Under the pieces are notes generated by a model that was not told where the DNA came from, made no database searches, and saw only the letters and a list, made by a program, of their open reading frames with translations. The position numbers and the translations under genes were made by a program. A DNA stretch of 64,000 nt from Myxocyprinus asiaticus (taxonomy: Eukaryota; Chordata; Actinopteri; Cypriniformes; Catostomidae): positions 7,767,501 through 7,831,500 of the forward strand of contig NC_059393.1 of the NCBI RefSeq assembly GCF_019703515.2, read 5' to 3'. Position 1 is the first letter of the stretch, and each line of letters begins with the position of its first letter. Below are positions 25,306 through 37,113 of this stretch, piece after piece.

Positions 25306-26427
25306 TTTTTTTTTTTTTTTGCTTTGACAGCAAGTACTCGAGCTGGCATGGGCAAGTTTGTGCAAAACCTGATGTTCAGAGAATGTTCCAAAGAGCATCT
25401 TATGTGCAAGGAAATCTGATCTTGACAAAATTTGAGTTAACATAGTGAATGCCACAAATTTGCTTACATTGAATTAGTGACCTAAGAGTGCAAAATCTTA
25501 AATATATATTTTTCATTTTACATAACTTTTCTTTGTTGGACATTTCACTAATCCCTTATTCACTAAATCACTAATTGCTGTTTATTTCCAGGTTTAAATG
25601 CAAAAACCTGATTTAATGTTGGATAATCATTGGATTCCACTCTGTTTTATGAGCATGCAATGCATCAAAAATCTGCCAATGAGGTAAGAGAAAAATATCT
25701 TGGTGAAAATTCTGAAACTAGCATAAATATCTAGCTACAAAAATATTAAATTGACCTTAAAATGAGACATAAATGTTTAACAATAAGCAAGTTTAACTTT
25801 AAAAAAAAAAAAAAAAAGAAAGAAAAAAAGTCTCTCACTGATTTGTGGTTTTTGATAGAGATGCACTGTATGTTTTCCATGAAAAAATTACTTCAGGCAG
25901 AAAGGAACGGGAAATAGCAAAGCTTAACTAGTACAGAAAAGACTGTCTAGCCATGGCCAACAACTCTCAGAGGGAATATAGGATGAGAATGTTAGAAATA
26001 AAGTGTGAGAGAGAGAAATGGTTCAGTCTCCATAATGAGAGCTATAAGCATGAGGTCTCTCTCTCATGGGGAGTATTTCCCTCAGGACAAGCATAAGCAA
26101 CATTCTAGCAGTTTCTGCCAATTAAGGCATAAAAAACCATACATTATATCCATGATAACCCAAGTTGTTATCATGGATGCAACACGACACTTTCAGGTGA
26201 AGCAACAGAAAGCCTGTAGTGACTAAACATCATGTAGCATCTTGTGACCATACATTTTTTTTTGTTGACCAAATGGTCATATGGTTGTGTTTGCCACATG
26301 TGCAGTACCAGTGTACTACTTCAAAAGCTACTTCAAAACTGCAGCTTCCGGAGCTACAAACTACTCATAACTTATGGTAGTTAAACTACAGTCTTTTAAA
26401 AAAGTAGTTAGCTAGACTATAAATTAC

Positions 26428-26644
26428 GGTAGCACTTTAATTTACAGTACTGTTCTATATTTATGTACTATATAATTACAACAACTATAGTAATTACTAG
26501 GTACTAACCCTAAACCTAACCTCAACCCTAAACTTAACCCATATTAAGTACATGTAGTTACCTAATATTACTCAGTACTTTCTTGGGTAAGTACACAGAT
26601 AATTATACTGAAAGTACACAGTACTGTAAAATAAAGTGCAACCC
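26428..26644. mobile_element. short MITE 'ggtagcactttaatttacag'
   Basis: Left end ggtagcactttaatttacag, right end gtactgtaaaataaagtgca followed by accc: a clear inverted pair around 'aaccctaaacctaacc'. About 217 bp with no coding capacity. It lies inside older DNA with 'agttagctagactat' motifs that belongs to a hAT-type repeat. Confidence 0.82.
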
Positions 26645-27579
26645 AAGTTACTAACAAAAAGTAACTACATTGAAGCTATTTACCGAATAAAATATTTATA
26701 AATATATAACAATCAGATTATATTATTTAATTAGGGTGAAAACATTAAATTGGATATATACATTTATACTAAATAAAACTAGAAAACACCCTATTTTATA
26801 TTTCTGACTCGAAATATAGTGATAAACAGCAGCAGTTAACTAAAATGTTTTGCTTTAAAAAAGGGGGCTAAAATGAATTAGTGAGTTTATGTGAACTAGT
26901 TAATTTACATGAAGAGTCCGAACAGACTGGCTCACTGAAATGAATTGGAGTTCCCAACGTGAATTCCTTATTGAAACCGATTCATTTACATGAACTGTCC
27001 GTTTGGATCTGGATATGAAAGGACAGTTCAAGTGAGTGAGTTTAATTACTCACTCAGCTCAATTGTTACAAATGTAACATTCTAATTTCAAGCTCATTAC
27101 TAGAAAAGCTACACTATTGTGAGGATAACTAAGCTACTGTCACACTACTGACAAATGTAGTTAAGTTAGTAGCGTCACTACTTTTAGTTAGCTACTCCCC
27201 AACACTGTGCGAAATATGACTGCTTTGTAATACTTTTTTAGTGCGAGTATACAGCTTAAGTATACTTTAACCTTAAAACCCTCTCAGCGAATTAAGTCTC
27301 TAAATTCATCACCTTTAAAGCACCAGCACTAAAAAAAAACAGAAAATGTCTACCAAGCAAGCTGAGATCTGAGCAGCTACCCTAGGATCGTCAGGCTGGA
27401 ACAAGGGGTAGATTTGCGTGCCATGTCATGTGCCTGAATGACAGATCCCAATGATGTTGTGTTTATGGAAATGTGGAGAGGTCCAAGCACTGAACCTTGA
27501 GGTACCCCGGTAGCCAGTTGGTGTGATTTAAACACCACATCCGATTTAGATAACCTGAATGTTTAATATGTTTTGTATT

Positions 27580-28062
27580 AAAGGAAAATTCTGGGTTTAA
27601 TACAAGTTAAGCTCAATTGACATCATTTGTGGCATAATGTTGATTAATACAAAATATTATTTCTACTCGAGGTTACAGTGAAGCATTTACAAAGGAAGTG
27701 AGATGTCAATGTTTGGACTGTTTGAAGGCATGTGAAGTTTATTACAGTATTTTATAAAAGCACTTACATAAATTATTTTGTTAAAATGTGTATTATTTAA
27801 GCTGTAAAGTTATTTAAATAATCATTTTTACAGTCGTTCTAGGGTTTTAGGGTTTACGGTGTTAAGTCGTGATGGTAACACTGATGTAAAATTTCTTAAA
27901 ACATTATACAGAAAAGGTTAGAAAGCCTTTTTTTTTATACACTAAAATCATCTTTTTATTATTTATTTTTTTATTTTTTTGGTGGTAAACAACATTATGC
28001 CATAAATTCTGTCAACAGAGCTTAACTTGTTTTGAGCCTATATAAGGAATATTGCACTTTTA
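27580..28062. mobile_element. MITE 'caagttaagctcaat', copy A
   Basis: Left end aaaggaaaattctgggttta then acaagttaagctcaat. The right end carries the inverted gagcttaacttgttttgag. The interior contains an 'aatattatttc' motif and T-rich runs. A second copy lies at 50064-50606. Confidence 0.8.
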
Positions 28063-29013
28063 AGTTAAAGAAATGTTCTTCTTTCTTTTTAATTATATTC
28101 ACAATGATGAAAAGATAATGTCCTAAACAGATTTAAACTGCTGCTTCAAACAGAAACATTTAATCAAATCGTCAATGCCTCTCAGTGGCTTACAAACACT
28201 TCTCTCATTTAATTAATGAGGTATATCAATTACTTTTTAAACCCATTTTAGAAATCTGCCAGTGGCCTAATTTATTTTAAGATTAACACACTGAACTGCA
28301 GAGAGAAACAAAATATGCTCTGGTTGTATGTTAAAGGTAGAGTGTATCATTTCTGCCATCGTAAGATAGTCCAGACGTTTAACAGCACAGCTAAAGCAAA
28401 GAAATCTTTTATATGAATACTTCATCAAGGTATCTTGTCTCAACTTTCTGAAGTTTCACAGAAAGACACTTCTATGTGTCATTTTGAAGAAGTGCACAAA
28501 ATTGGCATATGTACATGTAGGCGGTATTTCTGCAAGCTTTCATGTTCAGGACCTTGATGCTTTAAAAATGATGTCTTAGTTTGTTGCCTATGGGAGCAGA
28601 TGTACTGATTTCAGAAATGTTGTTCAGTGGGATTTCTTCATTTTTTCTTGATACATAATAATTACCAATGAAAGCATCCATGCAACTGTTCAATGCATAT
28701 GTCTGCTACAAATACAAACTAGCAAATTATGGTTAGACAGATTTTTGCCCTGGAGTATTAGTTCCAAAAATTCTAATTTGTCACTCTGTAGAACCTAGCC
28801 AAATTAGGCAATGCAACATGGAAGAGTTACACTTTAAGGTGAAAGTAAAAAGTAAAATATTTTTAACATTGAAAACTATCTTTAAGGAGATATTTGTCTG
28901 CTTTTGCACCATAAACAATTCTGGTACTGTGTTTTGTCACCGCTTGATGTCCAATGTAAAATCTGGAATGAGACGCAAAACCAGTTGAAAACCAAATAGA
29001 GTGTGTTTCATAC

Positions 29014-29165
29014 CTGATTTGCTTGCCTTCTCTAAGGTCATACAGAGAGAAGAAGATGTCGGTGTCTTCGCCGATGGTGTTGTATGTGAAGCTCTTCAGG
29101 TTGACGAAAAGATGGTGCGGCACAGGCATCCGACACGAGTCACCGTGTCTCTGTCTTCCACCATC
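29014..29165 (-). CDS. dock3: dock3 exon: NTIGEDTDIFFSLYD segment
   Basis: A 152-nt exon that enters in phase 0 (acceptor gttttttag). It encodes 50 codons beginning DGGRQRHGDSCRMPVPHHLF and continuing through SFTYNTIGEDTD and FFSLYDLREGKQI, then two bases (AG) of a split Ser codon before a gtatg donor. The MPVPHH and NTIGEDTD motifs are typical of the DOCK3 N-terminal region. The genomic DNA just beyond the donor (about 28930-28998) carries a decayed hAT-like end fragment, so a transposon end sits about 15 bp from this splice site. Confidence 0.95.
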
Positions 29166-29319
29166 CTAAAAACACATCATAAAGAAGGGAAAACAGCCAA
29201 TCAATTTAAGATTTCCGGTCACATTTTAGCCCATGGTGAACCATGACCTACCAAAACATCTGCATGCTAACATGTTAAGCAACATGTGACAATGCAAATT
29301 GTGGGAAGGACAAATATAC
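29166..29319 (-). other. dock3 short intron (154 bp)
   Basis: A short GT-AG intron separating the 42-nt exon from the exon 29014-29165. No repeat is visible. The minus-strand donor is gtatat and the acceptor gttttttag. Confidence 0.88.
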
Positions 29320-29361
29320 CTGTGATGTGCTTTGCTGGACACTGTGTCTGCTGGATAGGTG
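29320..29361 (-). CDS. dock3: dock3 small exon (14 codons)
   Basis: A 42-nt exon encoding HLSSRHSVQQSTSQ, with acceptor gttaacag and donor gtatat. It begins and ends in phase 0, so skipping it would remove exactly 14 residues without a frameshift. This Ser/Gln/His-rich segment is, as I recall, present in DOCK3 after DLYKM and absent from DOCK4, which supports the paralogue call. It lies 154 bp from the following exon. Its small size and symmetric phase make it a reasonable candidate for regulated splicing, but nothing in the sequence proves that. Confidence 0.82.
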
Positions 29362-29965
29362 CTGTTAACCGAGAGAAAGAGAGAGAGAGATTATGTTTAT
29401 TTTTTGGCTAAATCTGTATGTAAATATGCCGAGTGCTGTTCCATTCTTGGCTATATGTTAAAATCTTGTTGCAGATTCCATAACATATCAAACAGACATT
29501 AGACTTCTGACACCTGAAGAAGATTGTCTAACATAAGACAATGTAAGATTCAGTGCTATCAAATAAATGTATCACAGAGAAAGACATTTCAGTGTAAAGT
29601 CTGTAATTCGGTAAATGAAACTTTTGCTTTAGGGTCTGAATACTCTTGCATGACACTATATAGATGTACAGAAGCAAAATCTCATGAGAAGTGAGATGTA
29701 GATTATTTATATTCATGGAGCCACTGTCAGTACAAAAGCAGAAAACACATGCTCATAATCACAATGGAACACACACACACACACATACACTAACATCATG
29801 CCCCTGGGGCCCGGGTGACTTATGAGTCTGTGTTTCTTCGCTTGCATTTCTCTCTCTCCAGTGCATTTCACTGCCTTTAGAATAAATCACTCAGCATTCA
29901 ACAAAGACCCTCATCAACGAACACATCATAGGAGGGGGCCATGCAAAACATGCTTGCATAAGGAT

Positions 29966-30131
29966 ACATTTACATAACATTTCCATTAATGTATTTGGCA
30001 GACACTTTTATCCAAAGCAACACACAGTGCATTCAAGGTGTACAATGTATCAGTTTGTGTTGCCTGGGAATCAAACCCATGATCTTAACATTGCTCCTGC
30101 CATGCTCTACCAGTTGAGCTAACAGATCCCC
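29966..30131 (-). mobile_element. V-SINE-like SINE with L2-type tail
   Basis: On the minus strand it has a tRNA-like head (gttagctcaactggtagagc), a B-box-like gggtttgattccc, and a 3' end with the tail 'ttggataaaagtgtctgcc' shared with L2-group LINEs. It is short and old. A fragment of the same tail (ttggataaaagcgtctgc) occurs at about 60850-60890. Confidence 0.8.
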
Positions 30132-30184
30132 AGTATACAGCAACAGATTGCTGGCATGATACAAGATTTTTGTGTACGTGATTG

Positions 30185-31035
30185 CAAGGGTGGTTTCTAT
30201 TTGGTTGCTAGGGTATTATCTATGTAGGGGGTTAATGAGGGGTTCTGGGTGATTGCTGGGGTGTTGCTAGTTGGTTGCTAGGATTTTTCAAGGTGGTTGC
30301 TAGGGTTTTGCTAGATGGTTGCAAAGGTGTTGCTACATGGCAGCTAGGGTGACATGGGTGGTTGGCAATATGTTACTATGTGTTTGTATATGCGTCTTTA
30401 TGTGGTTGATGGAGCATTATCACTATATGTGGTTAATTTGGAGTTCTGGATGATTAATAGGGTGTTGCTAGGTGTTTGCTAGAGTTTTTTTTAAGTTGTT
30501 GAGGTATTCTAGGTGGTTTCTAAGGCGTTGCTAGGTTGTTGCTGCTACATGGTTTGCTAAGGTTTTGCCAGGTGGTTGCTAGAGAATTGCTAACTTGTTG
30601 CTAGGGTGTTGCTATGTGGCAGCTAGGGTATTATGGATGGTTGGCAAGATGTTACTATGCTTATTTGTATGTGTTTCTATGCGTTAATATGGAGTTCTGT
30701 GTGATTGCTAGTTGGTTGATAGGGTGCTTCAAGGTGGTTGTTAGGATATTCTGGGTGGCTGCTAGGGTGTTGCTATGTGGTAGCTAAGGTGTTATTTGTG
30801 GTTGGCAGGATGTTACTTTGCGTTGCTAAGTGGTTGCTAGGGTGCTGCTACATGGTTTGCTAAGTTTTGCCAGGTGCTTGCTAGGGGGTTTTCAAAGGTG
30901 GTTGTTAGACAATTGCTAATTGGTTGCTAGGGTGTTGCCATGTGGCAGTTAGGGTGTTATGGGCTGTTGGTAAGATGTTACTATGCATCTTTGCAAGTGT
31001 TTTTATGTGTTAGTATGGCAAGTAGCAGTGGTGTG
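30185..31035 (+). repeat. degenerate GGTTGCTAGG minisatellite, block 1
   Basis: Dozens of imperfect units related to ggttgctagggtgttgcta, with interspersed 'gtgttatgggtggttgg' variants. The unit length varies between about 18 and 40 bp. No stable reading frame. The same unit recurs in blocks 2-4 and as a short remnant near 62400-62440. Confidence 0.9.
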
Positions 31036-31544
31036 CGGTGCATAAACCGGGTAACCCATCAATCCTGTTTCTTTTATACATGTACATTTTTATTCGGAAG
31101 CTGCACTCAACTGAGGATGTTGAAACTGCGATTGTGAGAACAAAGATTCTTTGACATGGCAAAAAATTACAATTGCGCATAGTGTAGGAAGTTTGTCAAT
31201 TAGTCCATTCGTTTGACGGAATATTGTCATATGGATTCGTCCCTGTAAAATTCTCCACATATTTAAGACTGCTTGCTCTGTCTGTGGCTGGTACATGCCC
31301 TGCTGTTCATCGTAGTCTCAGATAGAGATGCAAATGCGGATGCAGGAAGGAAAACTTTACTGATTTACATTCGTTCAATGCGTAACACCTTCTCATCAGA
31401 GCTGTGAAGGGGCAGAAAGCTGACACCCAACCCATAAAGTGAAAATAAAACATTAGATTGGACAGATTTTTTATCACTCTGCCAATACAAATGAATTACA
31501 GAATACTTCAAAAGCTTTTGAAAACAAAGCTTCAAAAGCTATGG

Positions 31545-32080
31545 TGTTATTGGTGGTTGGCAAAATGTTACATTGCATTTGCATATAATCACTGTAGGTG
31601 GTTAATATGGAGTTCTGGGTGATTGCTAGGGTGTTCTGGGTGGTTGCTAGGGCATTGCTAGATGTTTGCTAGAGTCTTGCTATGTGGTAGCTAGGATGCT
31701 AGGGTTAACATTAATTTGCATTTACTGAGGTAATCAGAATGGTTGTTAGCATGTTCCTATCTAGGTGCTATGGTTTTCTTGGTGGTTGCTAGGTGGTAGG
31801 TGTTCTGGTGGTTGTTAGTGCACTGCTATGTGGTTCCGAAGGTGTACTGGGTGGTTGCTTTGGCACTGCTAGATGGTTGCTAGGGTGTTGCTATGTGATA
31901 GCTAGGGTGTTATGAGAGTTTGGCAAGACTTTGCAGTTGCTAAGGTGTTCTAAGTGTTAGCAAGTTGCTATCCAGTTTACAATGGTATTCTGTGTGGTTG
32001 CTAAGGTGTTCTGGGTGGTTGTTAGGGTATTGCTAGGAGGTTTTGTAGGGTCTTTTGGTTGGTTTCTAGGTGATTACTTA
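31545..32080 (+). repeat. GGTTGCTAGG minisatellite, block 2
   Basis: Same unit and orientation as block 1, separated from it by about 500 bp of other sequence (31040-31540). Confidence 0.9.
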
Positions 32081-32277
32081 TTGGCCCAAATTAACAGAGC
32101 CCAAACAAAAGTATCTCTGATATCCTGGTCTCTATATATGGCTTTAATCCCTTCTTCAAAGCAAGCCTTTGGGACCTTTCCTCCAGTTTTATCATCTACC
32201 AGCTGAAAATTGTCCAATCGGTTAAAACAATTAATAACACTCCTCTCGTCAATAAGCTGCGTGATTTGAGGTTTCAC
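32074..32277 (-). other. unidentified 67-codon open frame
   Basis: A minus-strand frame bounded by an upstream TGA and a terminal TAA, with GTG rather than ATG at the position of the first codon. It contains the string IDERSVINCFNRLDNFQLVD followed by DKTGGKVPKACFEEGIKAIY and RDQDIRDTFVWALLIWANK. The composition is even and hydrophilic, unlike the repeat-derived frames around it. A potential splice acceptor (cacgcag) lies in front of LIDERS. I do not recognise it. It could be a fragment of a retrocopy or a chance frame. It is not part of dock3 by frame or family. Confidence 0.25.
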
Positions 32278-33029
32278 TCATGTCCCTAGAACAAATACTG
32301 CGGCACAAGTTAAGTGCTGAAGTACAATATTCCAGGAAAGAGGTTTGTATAAGCAACACTAACAGTGATGCTTGCCTTAGCAAACCCCCAGAACAAAGGG
32401 ACCAGCAAAATGAATCATAAAACACATGTACTTTCTCTCAGGATATAAAGCAAGGTTCTCTTAAAATACTGTACTGACTGAGAAAGATGAAATAATGTAG
32501 TTTTATCAGCAAACCCAGTGGAGGATTTCAGACCGAACTGAGAACTGTCTGAAAACAAATAACTCTCCTTCTGTTCTCACTTTCACCATCAGGGAGGCTA
32601 AACACATGCCTAGCGGGACTCATTAATCTAAAATAGCACCTTGTGGCACTGTGAGCTCGAAAAATGTGTTCTACACATTTCACAGTCATGTTACAACACA
32701 CAGTGCTTAGTCCCTGATGGTGCTCTCTATCTAAATATATAGTCATTATATTGCTTTTTTGTAAAATGTAAGTTTAGCATTAGCATTTAGCAGACAATAT
32801 TGAGCTACTAAGCTGCAATGCCTAGCTGTCTACATAGTCAAATGTCTATATATCACAACTGAAATGGAACCACAAAAGTGACTGATGTGGTACACTTGTC
32901 ATAGGAGTTTATACATTTATAACTAAGCTTTAAGAGTTTAAAATGGAGGCACAATTCCACAAATGTCCTATGTCATCTTTTCACAAAACTAGTACAAACC
33001 ACTGACAAAAATACATTGAACAATATAGC

Positions 33030-34502
33030 CGCAAGCAACTATTGTCAGGGGCCAAGCACATATGGCAAGATGACCAAAACAAACAAATATGACAAAAGAT
33101 CCAGTGGATGCTGTGGACAGCTATTTTGGTGTGACATTTCACCTGCTTTGAGCACAGTTGCAAAAATAGGATTGCCTTAAGTTATAGCACCCCTAGCATC
33201 AAAAAAATTATAATTTATATTACCTCAGAGTGTTCTCTTGTCCATGTGTAAAAAAAAAAATGTGTACGTTTGAAAATTGCACACAAGATACAGGCTAATT
33301 AGCCATTATAGGCCACGCCCAAAACATATTTGCTTATAAATTTGGAACGATTCGATGCATCAAAATTCTTTTGATACGTTTTTTTTTCAGGAGGATCTGT
33401 AGATGATATATACCATGTTTCATGAGAATCGGGCAAAAGGCCTAGGACAAGTTTGAAAAAGTAGGTTTTTCGAATAAATAGAAATTGTAAAAAAAAAAAA
33501 TGGAAATGGAAATTCAAGTGACCATATCACTGTGGGGCACTGGTGGATTCAGAGAAGCTACACATTTGTATTGTAGCATATACGGTTCTGGAGTTATGAG
33601 CAAAATCACGAATTAGCTAATTATACCGCCACTGTGTGGCCGATTATCACAAAATGTATATGCGGCTTCGAGTTGACACCCTTCTTGTGTATAATAATTT
33701 CCATAACCCTCAGCCATTCCCAGTATGAGTTAAAAGGAGATGACATTTGATTTTTGAATTTTTGTTAATTTGTCAAATCAATTTTTTTAAGAATATGTTA
33801 GCATTTTGAACCAAAGAAGATGCATATTCAATCTGAACTTTGTCACTCAAAAGGCTGTAAAGTTATGACCGTTTTTTTAGTTGTAGCACCCCCTAGGCGC
33901 GGAATTGTACAAAACTTTGCTGACATCTTCTAAACGTCCTGTTGACTATTTGTACTGAGTTTTGGTTATTTTTGGAGTTTGCGTTGAGTAGATATTGATC
34001 AATTACTCAAATTGCATTAAACCGAAGGAATTGTAACGTTAATATCAGCATCTGAATTCTTTTGATAACTTGTTATTCTTGTTTGATAACTTTGATAGAT
34101 TATGTATACCAAATGATGTGCTGATCAGACTAGGAGTTAGAAAAAGTAGGTTTTTCATAAAATTCAAAATGGCGGAAAAAAATTATAGACGGAAATGAAA
34201 TTGGAGATACACATTTTGTAGCTTTACTCAAAGAATAATTTTGATTCTAGCCCTTAAGGTTGCAGAGATATGAGTCAAAACGTAAAAGTGTTTATTATAG
34301 CACCACCTAGGGTCAGATAGGTGTGTGTTTGTACGCCTGAGTAGTCGGGGGGATTTGGGATCATCCTGCCAAGTTTGGTGTCTCCACGACTTACGGTCTC
34401 TGATGCCCAGACACTTTTAGGACAGAAAAAAAAAAAAAAAAAAAAGAAGAAAATCAGTACAATTACAATAGGGTTTTAGCAGCTTCGCTGCTTGGCCCCC
34501 TA
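33030..34502. mobile_element. interspersed repeat with 'ggggccaagc' ends
   Basis: It starts near agccgcaagcaactattgtc aggggccaagc and ends gcttcgctgcttggccccct, giving inverted 'ggggccaagca' motifs at the two ends. The interior has several 'gttatgagc' type modules and paired 'agcaccccctagg' motifs, plus an A20 run near the right end. It is about 1.47 kb without an open frame. Superfamily unknown to me. Confidence 0.55.
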
Positions 34503-35091
34503 ATAATACCTCCTTTCTTGACAACTAAACACAAGACAAAAAACAATTACATAAATAATTAAGATTGAATTGAAAACAGAAAAAGAGTGTGTGAACAGAG
34601 CACGAGCAACTCCAAAATGACAAAAGCACAGCTGTTTGAATTAATCTATCTTTAGCTTCCCCAGAGACAATTCTACAGCACCTACTAAGAAAGCTAAAGG
34701 TCTTGAGTGTCTGCAGTTTCAATGCTCTCCCTTGCCTGAGGGCAAGTAAAAGTCTTCTCACATCTATGTCTTCATGTTTTCTTCAGAAGCTTGTTTCTTT
34801 ATTTATTTTTGGAATTTGTGCGAAGCTCCTCCACCCCCTACATATCGAGCTATACAAATCTCTCTGAACACTAGTGTGACCTCAACGTTTGACTAGCACA
34901 CATAAAACTTGTTTAGATTCTGCTATTCTACCACAGAGTGTGCGCATTTTCTTTCATATCTCAATTTATCCCAAAAGTTAGCTGAACCTCTTAGTCAGGC
35001 ATTTTAAATATCCCTATCCTTTCTCTTCACTACCTATCTAACTCCTACTCTTTTTTTAAACTTTCCAACTTTCTAACTTCCGCTGACAATG

Positions 35092-35126
35092 GTCAGTGTT
35101 GACCAGTGTTGACCAGTGTTGACCCT
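35092..35126 (+). repeat. short tandem 'cagtgttgac' repeat
   Basis: Three perfect units of gtgttgaccagtgttgacca type directly before the inverted minisatellite block. Confidence 0.8.
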
Positions 35127-35129
35127 AGC

Positions 35130-35725
35130 AGCGCTTAAGCAATCACCGAGAACACCTTGCTTCCAACAAGTAATGTCCTACCACCTACAAAGAACACCAT
35201 AGCAAACAACCAAAACATCTAGCTACCATGTAACAACCCCAGAGCAATGCCATAGTAACTGCCCAGAACACCTAGCTACCATCTACCAACACCCTAGCAT
35301 TGCCCTAGCAACCACCCAAAATACTCTGGCAATGCCCTAGCAGCCATTTATTAACTTAGCAACACAGTAGCAATTGCTTTGCTTAATCAGGGAAATCACC
35401 CAGAACACCCTAACTTCAACCTAACAACACCCTAGAAACCAGATCACCAAGCTACCACCTAGCATGTCCTTAAGCAACATCCTAGCAACCAATCAGAACA
35501 CCATAAGAACACACTAGCTACCACCCAAAAAACCTAACTGCTACCAATTAACACCTTAGCAACGATTTAGAACACTCTAGCAATGCCATAGCAAAAACAT
35601 ATGTATGCTCGAACAACCACTCAGAGCACCATAGCAGCCAATTTGCAACCCAATTCCATATTGTCATGACATTCAAACAGAACAATCTAACTACAACCTA
35701 ACAATGTCCTAGCAACGTCCCAAAA
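35130..35725 (-). repeat. GGTTGCTAGG minisatellite, block 3 (inverted)
   Basis: The units appear as their complement (accctagcaacc, gaacaccctagc), so this block is inverted relative to blocks 1, 2 and 4. It meets block 4 at about 35725. Confidence 0.9.
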
Positions 35726-35727
35726 GC

Positions 35728-36375
35728 GCTATTAGGTGGTAGTTAGGGTGTTCTGGGTTGTTGTCATGACGTTCCTGTGTGGTTGCTGTTCCTAAGGTGT
35801 TCTGCTAGGCTGTTCTAGGTGATTGCTAGGGCGTTGCTAGGTTGCATATAGGCCTTCTGGGTGTTGATAGGCTTTTCCTACTGTGTTCTGACTGATAAAA
35901 AAGGAAATTGCAAGGTGATAGATAGATGATCTGGGTGGTTGCCATGACAGTGTTATGTGGTTGCTATGACAGTGTTATGTGGTTGCTAGGGTTCTGAGTG
36001 GTTGTTAGCACTTTACTATGTGGTTGCTAGAGTGTTCTGGGTGGTTGCTAAGGCACTGCTATGGTGCTATTCGGGTGTTCTGGGTGATAACTAGGATATT
36101 GCTAGTTGGCAGTTAGCGTGTTCTGGGTAGTTGCCATGACATTGCTGAGGTGGTTGCTAGGGTATTGATATTGTATTGCTAGGTGATAAGTAGGTGTTCT
36201 GGGTGGTTGCTAGGGTGTTTTGGTGGTTACTATGGGGTGGTAGCTAGGCTTTATCTAGCATGTTCTGAGTGACTGCTAGATATTAGATACAGCTAGATGT
36301 TTTTGGAGGTTGCTGTTGTATTGCTAGAGTGTTCTGGGGGGTTGCCATGATGTTGCTGTGTGGTTGTTAAGATTT
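35728..36375 (+). repeat. GGTTGCTAGG minisatellite, block 4
   Basis: Plus-orientation units immediately after the inverted block 3, forming a large imperfect inverted repeat centred near 35725. Confidence 0.9.
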
Positions 36376-36557
36376 TTACAAGTAAAAAAATAGTTAACAT
36401 CATTGTGTCCATTTCAGCAAATGTAGTTGACCATTCTGGTATTTAATGCATTCAGGACACAGCATACTGTGCACGGTATGCATAGTACACTACAGAAATA
36501 GTAAGAGTAGTATGGTAGTATGCTGTTCTGGATAGCATACTACCCCAAGAAATCATA

Positions 36558-37113
36558 AGGTGCGTCTCAAATTGCGCACTTCTGCAAGTAGTAGTGCAAG
36601 TAGTATATTTACACTGAAAATGCAACAAAAAAAGAAGTGTACTATGAGTAAGCAGATAATGTACTTCTTCAACCATCAAAACAGAGTGTGGAATGCTGCA
36701 CACTTCATGCACTAAACAGTTGCGGCTTGCCCTATGTAGCGGAAGGGGCCGCAATGCTGGCCTGACAAAACAATTGTAATTAATGCTGAATGTGGCAACT
36801 AGCAAAATGTATGTTAAGAAAGTGCCTTGCTAATGAGAGTTGAATAATTTACTATCACCCCTCCCTGTGTGAAAATGTGCATTATTTGAGATATAAGTGT
36901 TGAACTGATTGGCTAACACACAAAAGCTAGCGGCAACGTATCGTATGCTTTGAAACATTACCTCCATCAGCTGTAAAATAGTGAGTGCTTTTGTGTAGTA
37001 AAAAACATTATTCCATTTGGGATGACACTACACTTTGAAAATTATTAAACTACATGGCTGAGTGCGTAGTGCATTTGTAAGTGCATTGTTTATAGTGCGT
37101 AATTTGGAACTTA
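36558..37113. mobile_element. inverted-repeat element 'gtgcgtctcaaattgcgca'
   Basis: Left end ggtgcgtctcaaattgcgca, right end tatagtgcgtaatttggaac. These are inverted partial matches. The interior has repeated 'agtgcatt' and 'gtagtgca' motifs. It is a non-autonomous DNA element, loosely similar to the one at 6738-7284. Confidence 0.6.

Larger units (their letters stand above)
16242..29013 (-). other. dock3 intron 12.8 kb
   Basis: The largest complete intron here. It contains a SINE with target duplication (16501-16943), a 'ctagggatgcaattaatgatt' repeat end (about 17055-17180), an unassigned repeat-like block (about 17395-17945), a 'tcccgtttttaaat' repeat fragment (about 18060-18300), a fold-back MITE (20762-21206), a Tc1 remnant (about 24470-25305), MITEs at 26428-26644 and 27580-28062, and hAT-type 'gttggggaagctac' ends near 23605 and 27207. 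18310-20750 and 21380-23590 hold no element I can identify. 22960-23230 has mixed composition and may be single-copy. Confidence 0.75.

Noticed and set aside
30185..36375. Regularly repeated units resembling a CRISPR array
   Set aside because: The units are degenerate, vary in length, have no unique spacers of constant size, and the genome is eukaryotic.
36452..36805. 117-codon minus-strand frame
   Set aside because: It spans the end of an inverted-repeat element (36558-37113) and unrelated DNA and shows no protein family pattern.
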